Source: Sipunculus nudus
Taxonomy: Eukaryota > Annelida > Sipuncula > Golfingiida > Sipunculidae
Direction: 5' to 3'
Length of the DNA: 64,000 nucleotides
Assembly: GCA_026874595.1 (NCBI GenBank)
Contig: CM049315.1
Span: forward strand, 3,904,664 to 3,968,663
The notes under the pieces were generated by a model that saw only the letters and a list, made by a program, of their open reading frames with translations, was not told the DNA's origin and searched no databases. The position numbers and the translations under genes were made by a program. Below, in pieces: positions 12,010 through 24,183 of the stretch (positions are counted from its first letter, which is position 1; each line of letters starts with the position of its first letter).

Positions 12010-12948
12010 TATTAACTTACATGGACAAGACATCGTTCTGTCGATTCAAGTTAAATATAATTTGTTGCAAAGTGAACAAAACCCAGGTTTCATTCAATTA
12101 AATACGATTTCGTAAAAACGTTATATTTCTGTGAAAAGAAAGTGCCGGTTCCTCCGTGACACGTCTAGCTCGGGTATACAAGAGATTCACTGCGCACGAA
12201 TATAATACACAAGCGAGCTTATTTTGAAAACGAGCCCAAGTGAATGCGCTGTCAAGAAAACGCAGACAGCTTGTTCTTGGGCATATTAATTAAGGTCAAC
12301 GCATAAATTATGCAAAGGACCTGCCTGTATTTCTGACAAATGTTCACGTGACTCCATCGCTTTCTAGCGGTGAAGGCTTTGAAGAATGCCCCCCATGCAA
12401 TTCCTTTTGACCAGTTATAATGCGAGCGTATAGATGAGTTAGAATACCGCTTTAGTTTCGATTAAACTGGACAAAGTTTTCATTCAGCGTGATTATTTTC
12501 CCAAAAAGGCAGACCTTTGACATTTTGCATGTATTACAAAGTCGGGCGCACTGCGTTCTGGGCATTGCCGTTTGGAAGCAGGGGATTCCCCTGAATCGCA
12601 AGGGTCGCATGGTTTTAGGGTCCACTCGCTGGTCACACCTGACACCTGTTTCGTTCAATCATGCCTCACTACGTACAGTCATGCAAGCAACGATGTTTGA
12701 TGGCCAACGCAGGGGCCTTTTTTTTTACAGTAAATGTGGTGCAGGTCACTATTGCAAACTAATATTAAACGATTCTGGTTTACTGAAAGCTCTGAGGAAT
12801 TGGAAATCCAATATCACGCGACTTAGTGAAGAAAATTCCATTTTTTTCCAGGTTACCCAGGCTCCTTGTCAAGTTGCAAATTCCGTTTCAAAATGCGTTT
12901 TCTGCAAATTCCGTCTGTTTCCCGTGATCACGGAAAATCATTGGCTCT

Positions 12949-14090
12949 ATTGTATGTTAGCAACTTTATGTGAAGCAATGGCCAGATTTTTGTGAAACTC
13001 ACTGAATGGTTAGGACTACATCCTGAGAACAATTTGTTAAATTTTTAAAGGTACCAGTAATCTCAATCACACTTTAATTTATTTGATTATATCATTGTGA
13101 CACTTGGTGATTTTTCATCACAGGGATTGACAGATCTATACATTCATCAGTATTTGGGTTAAATTTGATTAAACTTTTACAGCACCTGTGCCTCATGTTG
13201 GTCCAGCATGACAATGAGAAGAATAATGGAGGTAGTATGGGGGAGGGGTAGGATCAGGATCCTGGTGGAGGTATGCAGGCTATGACTACACTTCTAATTT
13301 ATCTCATCTGGTGACGGTATATTGGGGACATGATGAAATCAATTATCCTCGCCCCCTCATCAGCAGCTCAGGTGTGATTTACATGGCACCTCTAACGAGG
13401 CAGGCTTTAACCATCACTTTCCACCAGTCACAGAAGGGCTTGACTTTGATGGGGTGTAAGGTTGCTTATGGAACAAAAAGTGCTGTCTCCCCATCAAATA
13501 TATTACTATAATGTGTCACATCTCTCAGTGAGCTCTTGAAGCTTACAGTACATCAACTGGCACATGTCCAACTGTCCCATATTCACAGGTTCTATACATA
13601 AGCCTGTAAATTTGGTCTGTTTATCTCTGTGATTTTTTATTCAAAACAACTGGGAATGCACACAGGGAAAAAATTCAAATTCACCAGTTACCATCTCAAT
13701 TAAGATTAATCATTCTTATATAATGTGTAGCTTACCATTCAAATGAGAGACTCAGGTTTGTTAATTTTACCTAAGGTATGTACCATAACTTCTCATTTAT
13801 AAGCTGCAATTATAAAATGTCTATTATAAGACAACCTTCTCTTTTGGCACATGGCTGTGTTGTGCACCAGCTCATATGACGGTATCTTGAAGCTCCTCTT
13901 CATGTATATGTAGTAAAATCTTACATATAAAATACACCAGTCATGTTAAAGAAAACATAATTTTCTACTCTTCAGAAAGTTTGGCTTAAGAAAGTTTGGT
14001 TTGAAGCCTGTTTCAATGCTTATGACATGGATAATCAGATGAACTTAATTTAGTTTCATGTCAAGGTAGAGACTGAGATGTTGTAGAATC
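12949..14090. other. Unassigned intergenic sequence
   Basis: No recognised gene or repeat. The open frame at 13311-13511 has no recognisable composition. Confidence 0.5.
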
Positions 14091-14460
14091 AGAGTTTCTA
14101 CTGGTAGAAACTATGATTGGAGTCTCTGCTGGTAGAAACAATGATTGGAGTCTCTGCTGGTAGAAACTATAATTGGAGTCTCTGCTGGTAGAAACTATGA
14201 TTGGAGTCTCTGCTGGTAGAAACAATGATTGGAGTCTCTGCTGGTAGAAACTATGATTGGAGTCTCTGCTGGTAGAAACTATGATTGGAGTCTCTGCTGG
14301 TAGAAACTATGATTGGAGTCTCTGCTGGTAGAAACTATGATTGGAGTCTCTGCTGGTAGAAACTATGATTGGAGTCTCTGCTGGTAGAAACAATGATTGG
14401 AGTCTCTGCTGGTAGAAACTATGACTGGAGTCTCTGCTGGTAGAAACCACAATCAGAATC
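14091..14460. repeat. 28-bp minisatellite, about 13 copies
   Basis: The unit AGTCTCTGCTGGTAGAAAC plus ATGATTGG-like sequence recurs every 28 bases; most differences are at one position (AACTATG versus AACAATG). At the left edge AGTTTCTAC-TG-GTAGAAACT forms a near-perfect palindrome, from which the unit may have arisen. From about 14460 to 14590 the same motif continues in diverged form and in both orientations (CTACCAGTAGAAACT...CTACTGGTAGAGACT). Confidence 0.92.
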
Positions 14461-14590
14461 TCTACCAGTAGAAACTGCAATTCTACTGGTAGAGACTCCA
14501 ATCACTGTTTCTATCAGTAGAAACTGCACCCCTACTGGTATGAACTTCAATTCAACTGATAGAAACTCTAATTATGTTGCTGCAATCCCA

Positions 14591-15019
14591 AAATAAGTTT
14601 CTCTGGTTGTAAAAAAAGGGCACAGGTAGAAAAGTCACAATTTTGGTAGGAAAAACAGTAAAAAAATATTGTTTGAGGGGTACATTTAAAAATTAAATAT
14701 GTGACTTGTTTTCATACTTTAAAGGAAGCTGCATCACCTACAGCTGTAAATGTGAAAAGGCAGGACTCTCTAGTTCAACGAAATGTCACCCATCATCTGT
14801 TTGGGTGTGCCAGAACAAGCTGTAATGATATGAATATATCACACATTGTAATTTATTTATGTGACAGTACTTGTATTGTAGTAAACACAAATTCTTAGCA
14901 TAATGTTCTTATGTAAAGTAACTGTGAATAAATGAATAAAAACATTTATTGATTATGCAAACTTTCTCGTTTTGTCATTGATAAATAACAAAGTTGTGAC
15001 AAAGTTATCGAACCACAGT
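14591..15019. other. Unassigned intergenic sequence
   Basis: No recognised gene. The short open frame at 14701-14898 has no recognisable features. Confidence 0.5.
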
Positions 15020-15375
15020 GTTCCTGTGTGTGGAAAAGTGCATTAAATGATAAAGATGTTTAGAAATGTCTTGTGTAAATTTCTTGTGCAAAGTAAATAG
15101 TGAATTTAATGATTTCAGTTGTTAAGAAATCAAAGTGTTCTTATATGTATAATAAACAATGAATGAAATAAGTAGTTTAGAAACCAAAGTGTTCTTATGT
15201 ATAATAAGTATAAATGAAATAAGTAGTTTAGAAACCAAAGAGTTTTTATGTATAATAAACTATGAATGAATTAAGTAGTTTCAAAACCACAGTGTTCTTA
15301 TGTATAATAAAGTACAATTCAATGAACAAAGATGTTTAGAAACTGCAGTGGTCTTGTGTATAATAAAGTATGATT
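15020..15375. repeat. Degenerate tandem array of about 53 bp
   Basis: The segment (A)CCA(A/C)AGTGTTCTTATGTATAATAA recurs at about 15134, 15188, 15241, 15291 and 15347, spacings of 50-56 bases, with a more diverged copy near 15020. Units are AT-rich and indel-laden; no coding content. Confidence 0.75.
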
Positions 15376-15489
15376 ATTGATTATAAAAGTGTTTTTTTTA
15401 TTGATAGATGCCACATCTGAAAGGTTTAGATAAAGGTATGCTTAATAGGTGATCCTGGATCGATATCAGTTCCTAATGGTAGGATGGTG

Positions 15490-15600
15490 TGATTGGAGTC
15501 TCTACCAGTTGAATCGGAGTTTCTAATGGTACAGATTCTGATTGTGGTTTCTACCAGCAGAGACTTTTTACCAGTAGAAACTCCGATTCTACCAGATCGC
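15490..15600. repeat. Outlying copies of the 28-bp minisatellite motif
   Basis: GATTGGAGTCTCTACCAG, GTTTCTACCAGCAGAGAC and ACCAGTAGAAACTCCGATT repeat the motif of the 14.1-14.6 kb array in both orientations, about 0.9 kb away and with much higher divergence. It may be the remains of an older array, or the source repeat. Confidence 0.65.
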
Positions 15601-15610
15601 AGTCTTAAGC

Positions 15611-17009
15611 CTGACAGATTGGAAAGACATATCAGATTTTGCAAGCACCTACAGAATACACATATTATTTAAACATAAATACTTTTTGACAAGTGCAAAA
15701 CTTGATATTTTGTCTTAGAATTGGTAAGAAAAAGACAGGCTCATACTACAATACATGACAATATCCAAAACTGATGCTTTGATTTTTCACTATCGTTCTT
15801 CTCCTTGTATTCTGAGTCCTGAAAATCCTGCCATCATTTAATGTTTCTTAACTGGAAGTAAGATTTTTTCACCCCTGAACACATTTTAAACCATCTAATA
15901 ATAGGCCTATCATGATATCCTCTGAGAACATGCTAAATAACTTGTCGCTTTATCAAAACTTCTGATCTGGTTATTATTCACAATTATTATAAAAGAAATA
16001 GATAAAGAATTAACCATTACAAATTCTATCCTCCATTAAAGAACAGGAATTAAAGTATGAGGAATATCCTTTTTTTTAATCTATTATTCATCAGGTTGGC
16101 AACTGATTGAAAATTCAATTTTTTATATTTACATGATCCATCTGGCTGATAGCGGAGTTAAATTTTTAAAAAAGCAACTGTCTTACTAATTTATTATTTT
16201 TTATACACCTGGCTGGCAGCTGAGCAAGCATCATGAAAGATAAAGACTGCTCTGTAAGCAAAATACACCACTTGCATGCCGTTTAAACAGAACTGACAGC
16301 TCCATACATTTAATCCTTGACACTGTTTATTACATGAGAGTACTCACAGAACATGAATACCTAGACAGATTGACTTTTTTACAGATCATTTCCCCAGTTT
16401 AAAATTCAACATTTCTAAGTGTTTGGTGTACCCATTAATCTATAATATGGATGATTTGTCATTATCTTTTAGAATTGATTAAAATGGCTGCATTTTTTTA
16501 ACCGATCACAAAAAAATATGAATGCACATGCACAGAACTCTATTTACATGAAAAAATATTTAATTCTGTCAGAGATATAAGAAATGACAGGACACCAGAT
16601 AGGGAATAACATTAAAGCTTAACTTTGTGCAGTGTTATAATATCAAAAATGCTGGAATTACCTTGACATTTGATCATTAAATACAGTTGAGACTCAACTT
16701 ACTTAGTCAAAATTTTAGGTGTAATTCTAAGTACAGCAGAGTACATTTTCTTTCAATTATCACACACCATTTAACATACAATTCCTATCACTAATTAGTA
16801 GTACTTATTGATAATTTGATTACATCCATGACTGGTTAAACTTCATAACAGATCAAATTATTTGCATTTTTGTGAAACTGATAACAAACATGAACCGGTA
16901 TTTATGTATAAGCAGTGAGTTCATGTTGTATGTTAGAATTCTTTAAATTCTGATAGAAACCTATGGAATTATAAGGCAGGACTTCTACATTTGTATGTAC
17001 TGAATCACC
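15611..17009. other. Unassigned intergenic sequence
   Basis: AT-rich sequence with no gene, RNA or repeat that I can recognise. Confidence 0.5.
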
Positions 17010-17360
17010 TCCAAACCTTGTACATGTTGTAAAACATCATAATCTCATACTAGTTGTAAAATATCCCCCCACCTTGAATGAGTTTTAACACCTCCCCCAT
17101 TTCTATCAGTTGTAATACTACCCCAACTTGTATAAGTTGTGACACACCTGTAAAGTTGTAATACATCCACACCTTGAATAAGTTGTAATACACTTGTAAA
17201 GTTGTAGCATCTCCACACCTTGTATATGTACCCGAAGAGGCAAAACTGCGGCGTAAAAACCCTAGTTATTGCCTGAACAGTGAAACGCGTATGTATGTAT
17301 GTACCTTGTATATGTTGTGTTACACCTGTAAAGGTGCAATATCTCAGCACCTTGTACTTT
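17010..17360. repeat. Degenerate 46-bp tandem repeat interrupted by a foreign 70-bp block
   Basis: TAAAGTTGTA recurs at 17151 and 17197 (period 46), with related CACCTTGTATA/AGTTGTAATAC segments from about 17020 to 17355. Bases about 17229-17300 interrupt it with GC-richer, unrelated sequence ending in an ATGTATGTATGT run. The 126-codon frame on the minus strand through this array is a by-product of the repeat. Confidence 0.65.
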
Positions 17361-18169
17361 CTCCCCTTGGCCATTCCTGAAGTATTGTTACGTGTGCCTT
17401 TATAAAATATACACACAGCTGTCAATATTCATATATATGCCAGTCACCTGCATGACATACACGTACTATCAACATTGGTAAAAGTTTAACATGTTATGTA
17501 ACTTTGTGTTTCAGATAAGATATAATATCTTCAAAACACATTAAAGCCTGAACAAATCCATCAATAATTAATGTGGGATATTAGGTCAGTCAATCATGTA
17601 CATAAACTTTAGTGCCTTAATTACAATAACAGAGAAAAAGTGTTACCTTTCAGTTTGCTATTGAGAAACAGGTACCTCCAGTTTGAATTATTTTATCCTA
17701 TAGAATACATCTCTAATAAATCATCTTTATATTCAGAATCTATATTTTCAACATCACTAGCCTAGGACCTTATTTATCTTTTAAACAAAAGACCAGCATA
17801 TAAAAAAACATGTCAGTGATAGCATTGACACATATAATTTGCTGAATTGTATGAAGTGATGTTCATGTGGGAGGCTTTTTTTCATAGAATGCAATGAGAA
17901 ATCCTAAGAAAGTGAAACTGCCATTGGATCCATTTGCTTTTCATTATTTTCTTTGTCCCCTAAGTTACTGATCATCATTTTCTTGAACAGATCACAAACG
18001 TTCACTGAATGAAGTTTTTCAATTGTGGCAAGACTTTTACTGTTCCACTGATAAATGATGTTGGTTAATGTGAACATTTACTATCTATACTTACAACTGG
18101 GTCAGCCTTGTAGACCAGAAATAATAAAATACCAGCATGGCTAAGTTGATATTTGATAAGAAAAATTTC
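17361..18169. other. Unassigned intergenic sequence
   Basis: No recognised gene or repeat. Confidence 0.5.
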
Positions 18170-18465
18170 ATAAATTACCTTTTATAAATATACTTACGAG
18201 AAAAATATATGCCATGGTCAAATTTAGGCTAAATTTAAGGTACCAAATTTATATTTTTGCTTATATTTTAAAAAATTTAAAAGATTTTGATCTAATTTTG
18301 GGTAAACAAGTAAATTTTTATTAATTTAAATTATATTACTGAATAAAAGTCCCTAGCTTTAACTTTTTTTGTGTAAAGTGACCAAATATTTTTCCTGATT
18401 TTTTACAAAGTGCAACATGTTTGGACCCATAACTTTTTTAAATTATACAGTACAGACCTCGATAA
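18170..18465 (+). mobile_element. Family A internal fragment
   Basis: It matches 42310-42580 and 61015-61260 (GCCATGGTCAAA, AAAGATTTTGATCTAATTTTGGG, CCTGATTTTTTACAAAGTGC). Both ends of the element are missing, so this is an internal relic in the same orientation as the other copies. Confidence 0.75.
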
Positions 18466-20360
18466 AGCCATATATAGGCAGGTCAATAAATCATACTGGC
18501 CCTACCTGTTTGAGTATAACAAAGAAGGCATTTAAAATAAATAACATTCTCATTCTACGGGGCAGTCCACTGATGTGGTTGAGACCATCTAACCCTGGGC
18601 CACTTAAACAGAGACTGAATCAATTTTGCTTTAGCCAAACCAAGACTCTAAACCAAGGCTGAGACGCCCTTAAAACAGTCTTGACATGAAGAAGTCTGGA
18701 GACATGTATCATTGATGGATGATGCTGATCACATACCAGTAAATCCAAACCACAAGCTCACTAAAGATCACTCAGCTCTGTGATGTACACAAGGTCCTGA
18801 AATTAACCAGGACAGCTCTGACTGCACTGCGGCTCCTGCTGCTGCCTCTAGCTGTCCCAATACCAGCTCACTGGGTGACCTGGCAGCACCTGTCTCTTAC
18901 TGTTTTATTAACAACCTGACTGTCTTCCTTTATAACTCTGTTGATCGTTAGAGGCTGCTCCCAGCTCTGTTGTAAACAGAAGTATAGATCACATCCGGGG
19001 AAACAATTACTGAGGTTATTTATATTTAAGGGGGTGAATTTTCATGATTTATGTATTTTCATCAATTTCACATGGTTTGCTTTTTCAATCTTAAGGTAAA
19101 CTGGCATAAGATGGGATAAGACTAAAACATATATCACAAAACAACATTCTGGTTTTCCCCTATATCTGTGGAATCCCAAGGCCGAATTGTACGTTAATAG
19201 GTCGAAGTATCTGAAAGCAGAACACTGGGGCTGGCATTTTGTTTGTGAGGGTTTCAAATTTGTGTTATACACAAAAGGGATACAATTACAAAAATAAAAC
19301 CTTCAGGAATAACAAGTCCCATGTACACATTTGGAAATTTGTTTATCCTGCAACCCATGTATATTCCCTATACTAGGCCAGTTGTGTCACAAAGCAAAAG
19401 ACTGATACTAAATTAGTAATAACAACTAGTTAAGTTATCTGTAAATTAAGATGAATATTATTAATAATATCAGATCTTTCAAAATATCAGCCTGCAAGGA
19501 ACAAGAACATTCATTTATGTTCCCTAAGGGTACTGTCATATTATTCAGATTTGGAGCGCATATATTATATATTTCACACAAAATAATGAATATACTCTGT
19601 CTAGCTTACTGAATACTAAGATCATGAAAACTGAATCCTCCGGAACACTTCAGTGGGTTAAAATTGTGAGAAAAAAAACTAACCGCCACGATTATGAAGC
19701 CAACCACAGACAATATATTCCCTGTGAGATCTGCTGCAGTTTAAATAAACTGTACCTCTTCATCATGTCCTAAAACTTCAGAATCTGATTGAAATATTTA
19801 ATCTAGTAGTATCCTAGAGAAAAGTCAGGGACATACCGGTCAGGGTTTGAAATTTTCTCTTTGGAGCCAGGCATGTCTGTGAAACAATCGTGTGTGACCG
19901 GCAGTCTTCCCTGAGCACCGGACATTGTGACCGACAGTTGTTTCCTATGTTTGAGGACCTTAATCTCTGCTAAGGAAATCCTCTTAAAATATCCTGAGTT
20001 TGGAAAACCTTTTTTCTTGGCCCACAGAGACACAACTGTACTCAGGCTATATGACAATGGAACAAATCGACAAATTCACCAAGCGTCAGTTAGTGGTTAC
20101 TGTATTCGCAATATCATGTGTCAAATTTTATACTGTAGATTCAGATAATATTGTTAGATGCTTATCACACTGCATACCTGCACCACTATACACAGTCAGT
20201 GTGTCAGGGTTTAGCAAAAACAAGCTTCAGCTGGCCCCAGTCTGACATGGGAATTCATCATGGGAAATCTTGTAACACTGTAAACACTGTAAATCATGGA
20301 AAGGGCAGAGACAAGATATGCCAATTATATGGAGAATATTTAATAATATGAAATTTCTAG
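18466..20360. other. Unassigned intergenic sequence
   Basis: No gene recognised. Short overlapping open frames around 19803-20351 lack domain-like composition. A CAGGGTTTGAAATTT string at about 19842 resembles hAT-type termini, but I found no matching inverted end. Confidence 0.45.
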
Positions 20361-20424
20361 TAACCCCAGACAATTAATGCATACCCCCTTCAAAAATAGG
20401 CCCCCATCTTCAGAGCATATATCA
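20361..20424 (+). mobile_element. Truncated 5' piece of family B
   Basis: CCCCAGACAATTAATG followed by AATAGGCCCCCATCTTCAG repeats the sequence found just inside the 5' end of the complete family B copies (20458-20520 and 51325-51385). It is cut off where the next copy begins, consistent with one family B copy inserting into the head of another. Confidence 0.6.
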
Positions 20425-20604
20425 CTAGACATTTCTTGGCACCGCAGGTGCCAGAGTATCCCCAGTCATAGTAGGCCCCCACCCCCTTTATAAATAGACC
20501 CCCATTTTTAGCAGCATATACTGACACTTGGCATATTTATTGTTTCTTCCATCTAACAATCCACAATCTTGTTGAAGATGTTGGTCCTGTGACCTTGATC
20601 TTTT

Positions 20605-23540
20605 TAAAGATGTGTCCTGTGACCTTGACCTTTGACCTCATGACCCCAAAATCAATTCTGGTCTTGCTTTTCCAATGGGACATATGCAAGTTAAGTTTGA
20701 AATCTATACATCAATAAAGCAGGAATTATCACCCAGAAACTAATTTTTGGACAGATGGCTCCTGTGACCTTCACCTTTGACCTTGTGACCTCAAATTTGA
20801 TAGTGTTCTTACTCTCTTGGCAGGAGAACTATATGTGCAAGATGAAAGATCTGAGATGAAATGTTTGGCTGAAAATGCATCCACATCTTTTTAAAGATGT
20901 GTCCTGTGACCTTGACCTTTGACCTCATGACCCCAAAATCAATTTGGGTCTTGCTTTTCCAATGGGACATATACAAGTCAAGTTTGAAATCCATACATCA
21001 ATAAAAGCAGGAATTATCATCCAGAAAATAATTTTTGGACAGATGGCTCCTGTGACCTTCACCTTTGACCTTGTGACCTCAAAATTGATATGGGTCTTCC
21101 ACTCTTGGCAGGTGAACTATATGTGCAAGATGAAAGATCTGAGATGAATTGTTTGGCTGAAAATGCATCCACAATCTTTTTAAAGAGGTTTCCTGTGACC
21201 TTGACCTTTGACCTCATGACCCCAAAATCAATTCAGGTCTTGCTTTTCCAATGGGTCAAATTCAAGTCAAGTTTGAAATCCTAAATCAATAAAAGAAGGA
21301 ATTATCATCCAGAAACTAATTTTTGGTCAGATGGCTCCTGTGACCTTCACCTTTGACCTTGTGACCTCAAAATTGATAGGGTTCTTCCTCTCTTGGCAGG
21401 TGAACTATACGTGCAAGATGAAAGATCTGAGATGAAATGTTTGGCTGAAAATGCATCCACATCTTTTTAAAGATGTGTCCTGTGACCTTGACCTTTGACC
21501 TCATAACCTCAAAATCAATTTGGGTCTTGCTTTTCCAATAGGCCATATCCAAGTCAAGTTTGAAATCCATACATCAATAAAAGCAGGAATTATCATCCAG
21601 AAACTAATTTTTGGACAGATGGCTCCTGTGACCTTCACCTTTGACCTTGTGACCTCAAAATTGATAGGGGTCTTCCACTCTTTGCAGGTGAACTATATGT
21701 GCAAGATGAAAGATCTGAGATGAATTGTTTGGCTGAAAATGCATCCACAATCTTTTTAAAGAGGTTTCCTGTGACCTTGACCTTTGACCTCATGACCCCA
21801 AAATCAATTCAGGTCTTGCTTTTCCAATGGGTCAAATTCAAGTCAAGTTTGAAATCCTAAATCAATAAAAGAAGGAATTATCATCCAGAAACTAATTTTT
21901 GGACAGATGGCTCCTGTGACCTTCACCTTTGACCTTGTGACCTCAAAATTGATAGGGTTCTTCCTCTCTTGGCAGGTGAACTATATGTGCAAGATGAAAG
22001 ATCTGAGATGAAATGTTTGGCTGAAAATGCATCCACATCTTTTTAAGATGTGTCCTGTGACCTTGACCTTTGACCTCATAACCTCAAAATCAATTTGGGT
22101 CTTGCTTTTCCAATAGGACATATCCAAGTCAAGTTTGAAATCCATACATCAATAAAAGCAGGAATTATCATCCAGAAACTAATTTTTGGACAGATGGCTC
22201 CTGTGACCTTCACCTTTGACCTTGTGACCTCAAAATTGATAGGGGTCTTCCACTCTTGGCAGGTGAACTATATGTGCAAGATGAAAGATCTGAGATGAAT
22301 TGTTTGGCTGAAAATGCATCCACAATCTTTTTAAAGAGGTTTCCTGTGACCTTGACCTTTGACCTCATGACCCCAAAATTAATTCAGGTCTTGCTTTTCC
22401 AATGGGTCAAATACAGTCGAGTTTGAAATCCATACATCAATAAAAGAAGGAATTATCATCCAGAAACTAATTTTTGGACAGATGGCTCCTGTGACCTTCA
22501 CCTTTGACCTTGTGACCTCAAAATTGATAGGGTTCTTCCTCTCTTGGCAGGTGAACTATATGTGTAAGATGAAAGATCTGAGATGAAATGTTTGGCTGAA
22601 AATGCATCCACATCTTTTTAAAGGTGTGTCCTGTGACCTTGACCTTTGACCTCATGACCTCAAAATCAATTTGAGTCTTGCTTTCCCAAAAGGACATATA
22701 TAAGTCAAGTTTGAAATCCATACATCAATAAAAGCAGGAATTATCATCCAGAAACTAATTTTTGGACGGATGGCTCCTGTGACCTTCACCTTTGACCTTG
22801 TGACCTCAAAATTGATAGAGGTCCTCACTCTTGGCAGGTGAACTATATGTGCAAGATGAAAGATCTGAGATGAATTGTTTGGCTGAAAATGCATCCACAA
22901 TCTTTTTTAAGAGGTTTCCTGTGACCTTGACCTTTGACCTCATGACCCCAAAATCAATTTGGGTCTTGCTTTTCCAATGGGACATATACAAGCCAAGTTT
23001 GAAATCCATACATCAATAAAAGCAGGAATTATCATCCAGAAACTAATTTTTGGACAGATGGCTCCTGTGACCTTCACCTTTGACCTTGTGACCTCAAAAC
23101 TGATAGGGGTCTTCCTCTATTGGCAGATGACTTACATGTGCAAGATGAAAGGTCTGAGATGAAATGTTTGGCTTAAAATGCATCCACAGTATCTTTTAAA
23201 ATGCCAGTCCTGTGACCTTGACCTTTGACCTCATGACCCCAAAATCAATTGGAGTCTTACTTTATCAATGGGACATATATAAGTCAAGTTTGAAATCAAT
23301 ACATCAATAAAAGCAGGAATTATCATCAAGAAACTAATTTTTGGACAGATAGCTCCTGTGGCCTTGACCTTTGACCTTGTGACCCCAAAATTTATATGGA
23401 TCATCCACTATTGGCAAGTGAGCTATATATTAAAGATGGAAGACCTAGGATGAAAGTTTGGCTTAAAATGCATCCACAGTATCTTTTAAAATGCAAGTCC
23501 AGTGACATTGACCTTTGACCTCATGACCCTAGAACCTATA
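20605..23540 (+). repeat. Hierarchical 144/288/575-bp tandem array with clustered TGACCT half-sites
   Basis: Cassettes with four TGACCY half-sites spaced 0, 1 and 2 bases apart recur every 144 bases (for example 20620 and 20764). Alternate cassettes differ (TTGACC versus TTCACC), giving a 288-bp dimer; TCCTGTGACC starts at 20614, 20902, 21191, 21478, 21767, 22053, 22342, 22629, 22917, 23208 and 23498. From 20902 to 22917, dimers alternate between a GATGTGTCC head and a GAGGTTTCC head, giving a 575-bp higher-order unit (21191, 21767, 22342, 22917). Short frames translating as PVTFTFDLVTSK-like peptides are by-products of the repeat. Confidence 0.93.
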
Positions 23541-24153
23541 GGGTTCTTACTTTAGTGGTGGGCCATACATAAGTCATGTTTGAAATCCATATGGCTATCA
23601 ACACTGGAGATATCATAAGAAGTGTGTGATTTTCACCATATATGGCAATATTCAAGGTCAAGGCCACTATCATAGGAAAGGTCATGACCCCAATTTAAAT
23701 AAACATCATCCCGTAACCCATACCTATGTATATGCATAATATAAAAGAAATGTGTCCATTAGTTTTTTACTTACAATGCTCACAGTACTGTAAGGTAGCA
23801 ATTTTGGGGGTATTAAACGGCAAGAAAACAAGTAAAGAATAATAGGTGGCGCCACCAGTTTCTGGAACATGACAACCCTATCCATGATCTTCCATCAACT
23901 TGATTTTGGGATAAATCCATGCAAGATTTCTTGAGATATTAAAGAATTTGTGTGATTTTCCCCAAAATTGGACCTATTCAAGGTCAAGGACACTCTCTTA
24001 GTAAAGGTCATGACCTCATTTTAAATAGGCGTCGTCCTCTCACCCATATCTATACATATACCAAGTTTGGGAAAGTTCTGTGAAATATTTTTTGGGTTAT
24101 CGCGCCAACAAGATTTATATGCGGCGGCGGCGGTGGCAGGACCGGTATGAAAA

Positions 24154-24183
24154 CATAGTATCCCCCGACTTTGTCTGGGGATA
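24154..24183 (+). other. 3'-terminal hairpin of family B
   Basis: Stem GTATCCCC-C-GAC and GTC-T-GGGGATAC with a TTT loop: 11 pairs and one mismatch. The second copy at about 54586-54611 keeps the stem with a shorter C run. Confidence 0.85.

Larger units (their letters stand above)
9514..12948. mobile_element. Outer TIR element (about 3.4 kb) containing a nested TIR element
   Basis: AGAGCCAATGATTTTCCGT at 9514-9532 recurs as a perfect reverse complement at 12930-12948, a 19-bp terminal inverted repeat. Just inside both ends the motif TTCCGTTTC is iterated in the same direction (four copies or variants within about 70 bases on the left; copies near 12880-12920 on the right), and a palindrome CCGTGATCACGG lies just inside the right TIR. 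The flanks suggest at most a 3-bp duplication (ATT). Removing the nested element at 10465-12009 leaves about 1.9 kb. A 168-codon frame at 12489-12995 crosses the right TIR and has no recognisable domain, so no transposase is evident. Confidence 0.65.

Noticed and set aside
12489-12995. 168-codon plus-strand frame
   Set aside because: It has no recognisable domain, runs across the terminal inverted repeat of a transposon and has no supporting context.
14307-14501. 64-codon minus-strand frame
   Set aside because: It is a translation of the 28-bp minisatellite.
19842-19860. hAT terminus CAGGGTTTGAAATTT
   Set aside because: No matching inverted end or target duplication was found within several kilobases.
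20944-23162. Several 60-80-codon frames encoding PVTFTFDLVTSK-like peptides
   Set aside because: They recur with the 288-bp repeat on both strands and are translations of the TGACCT cassette.
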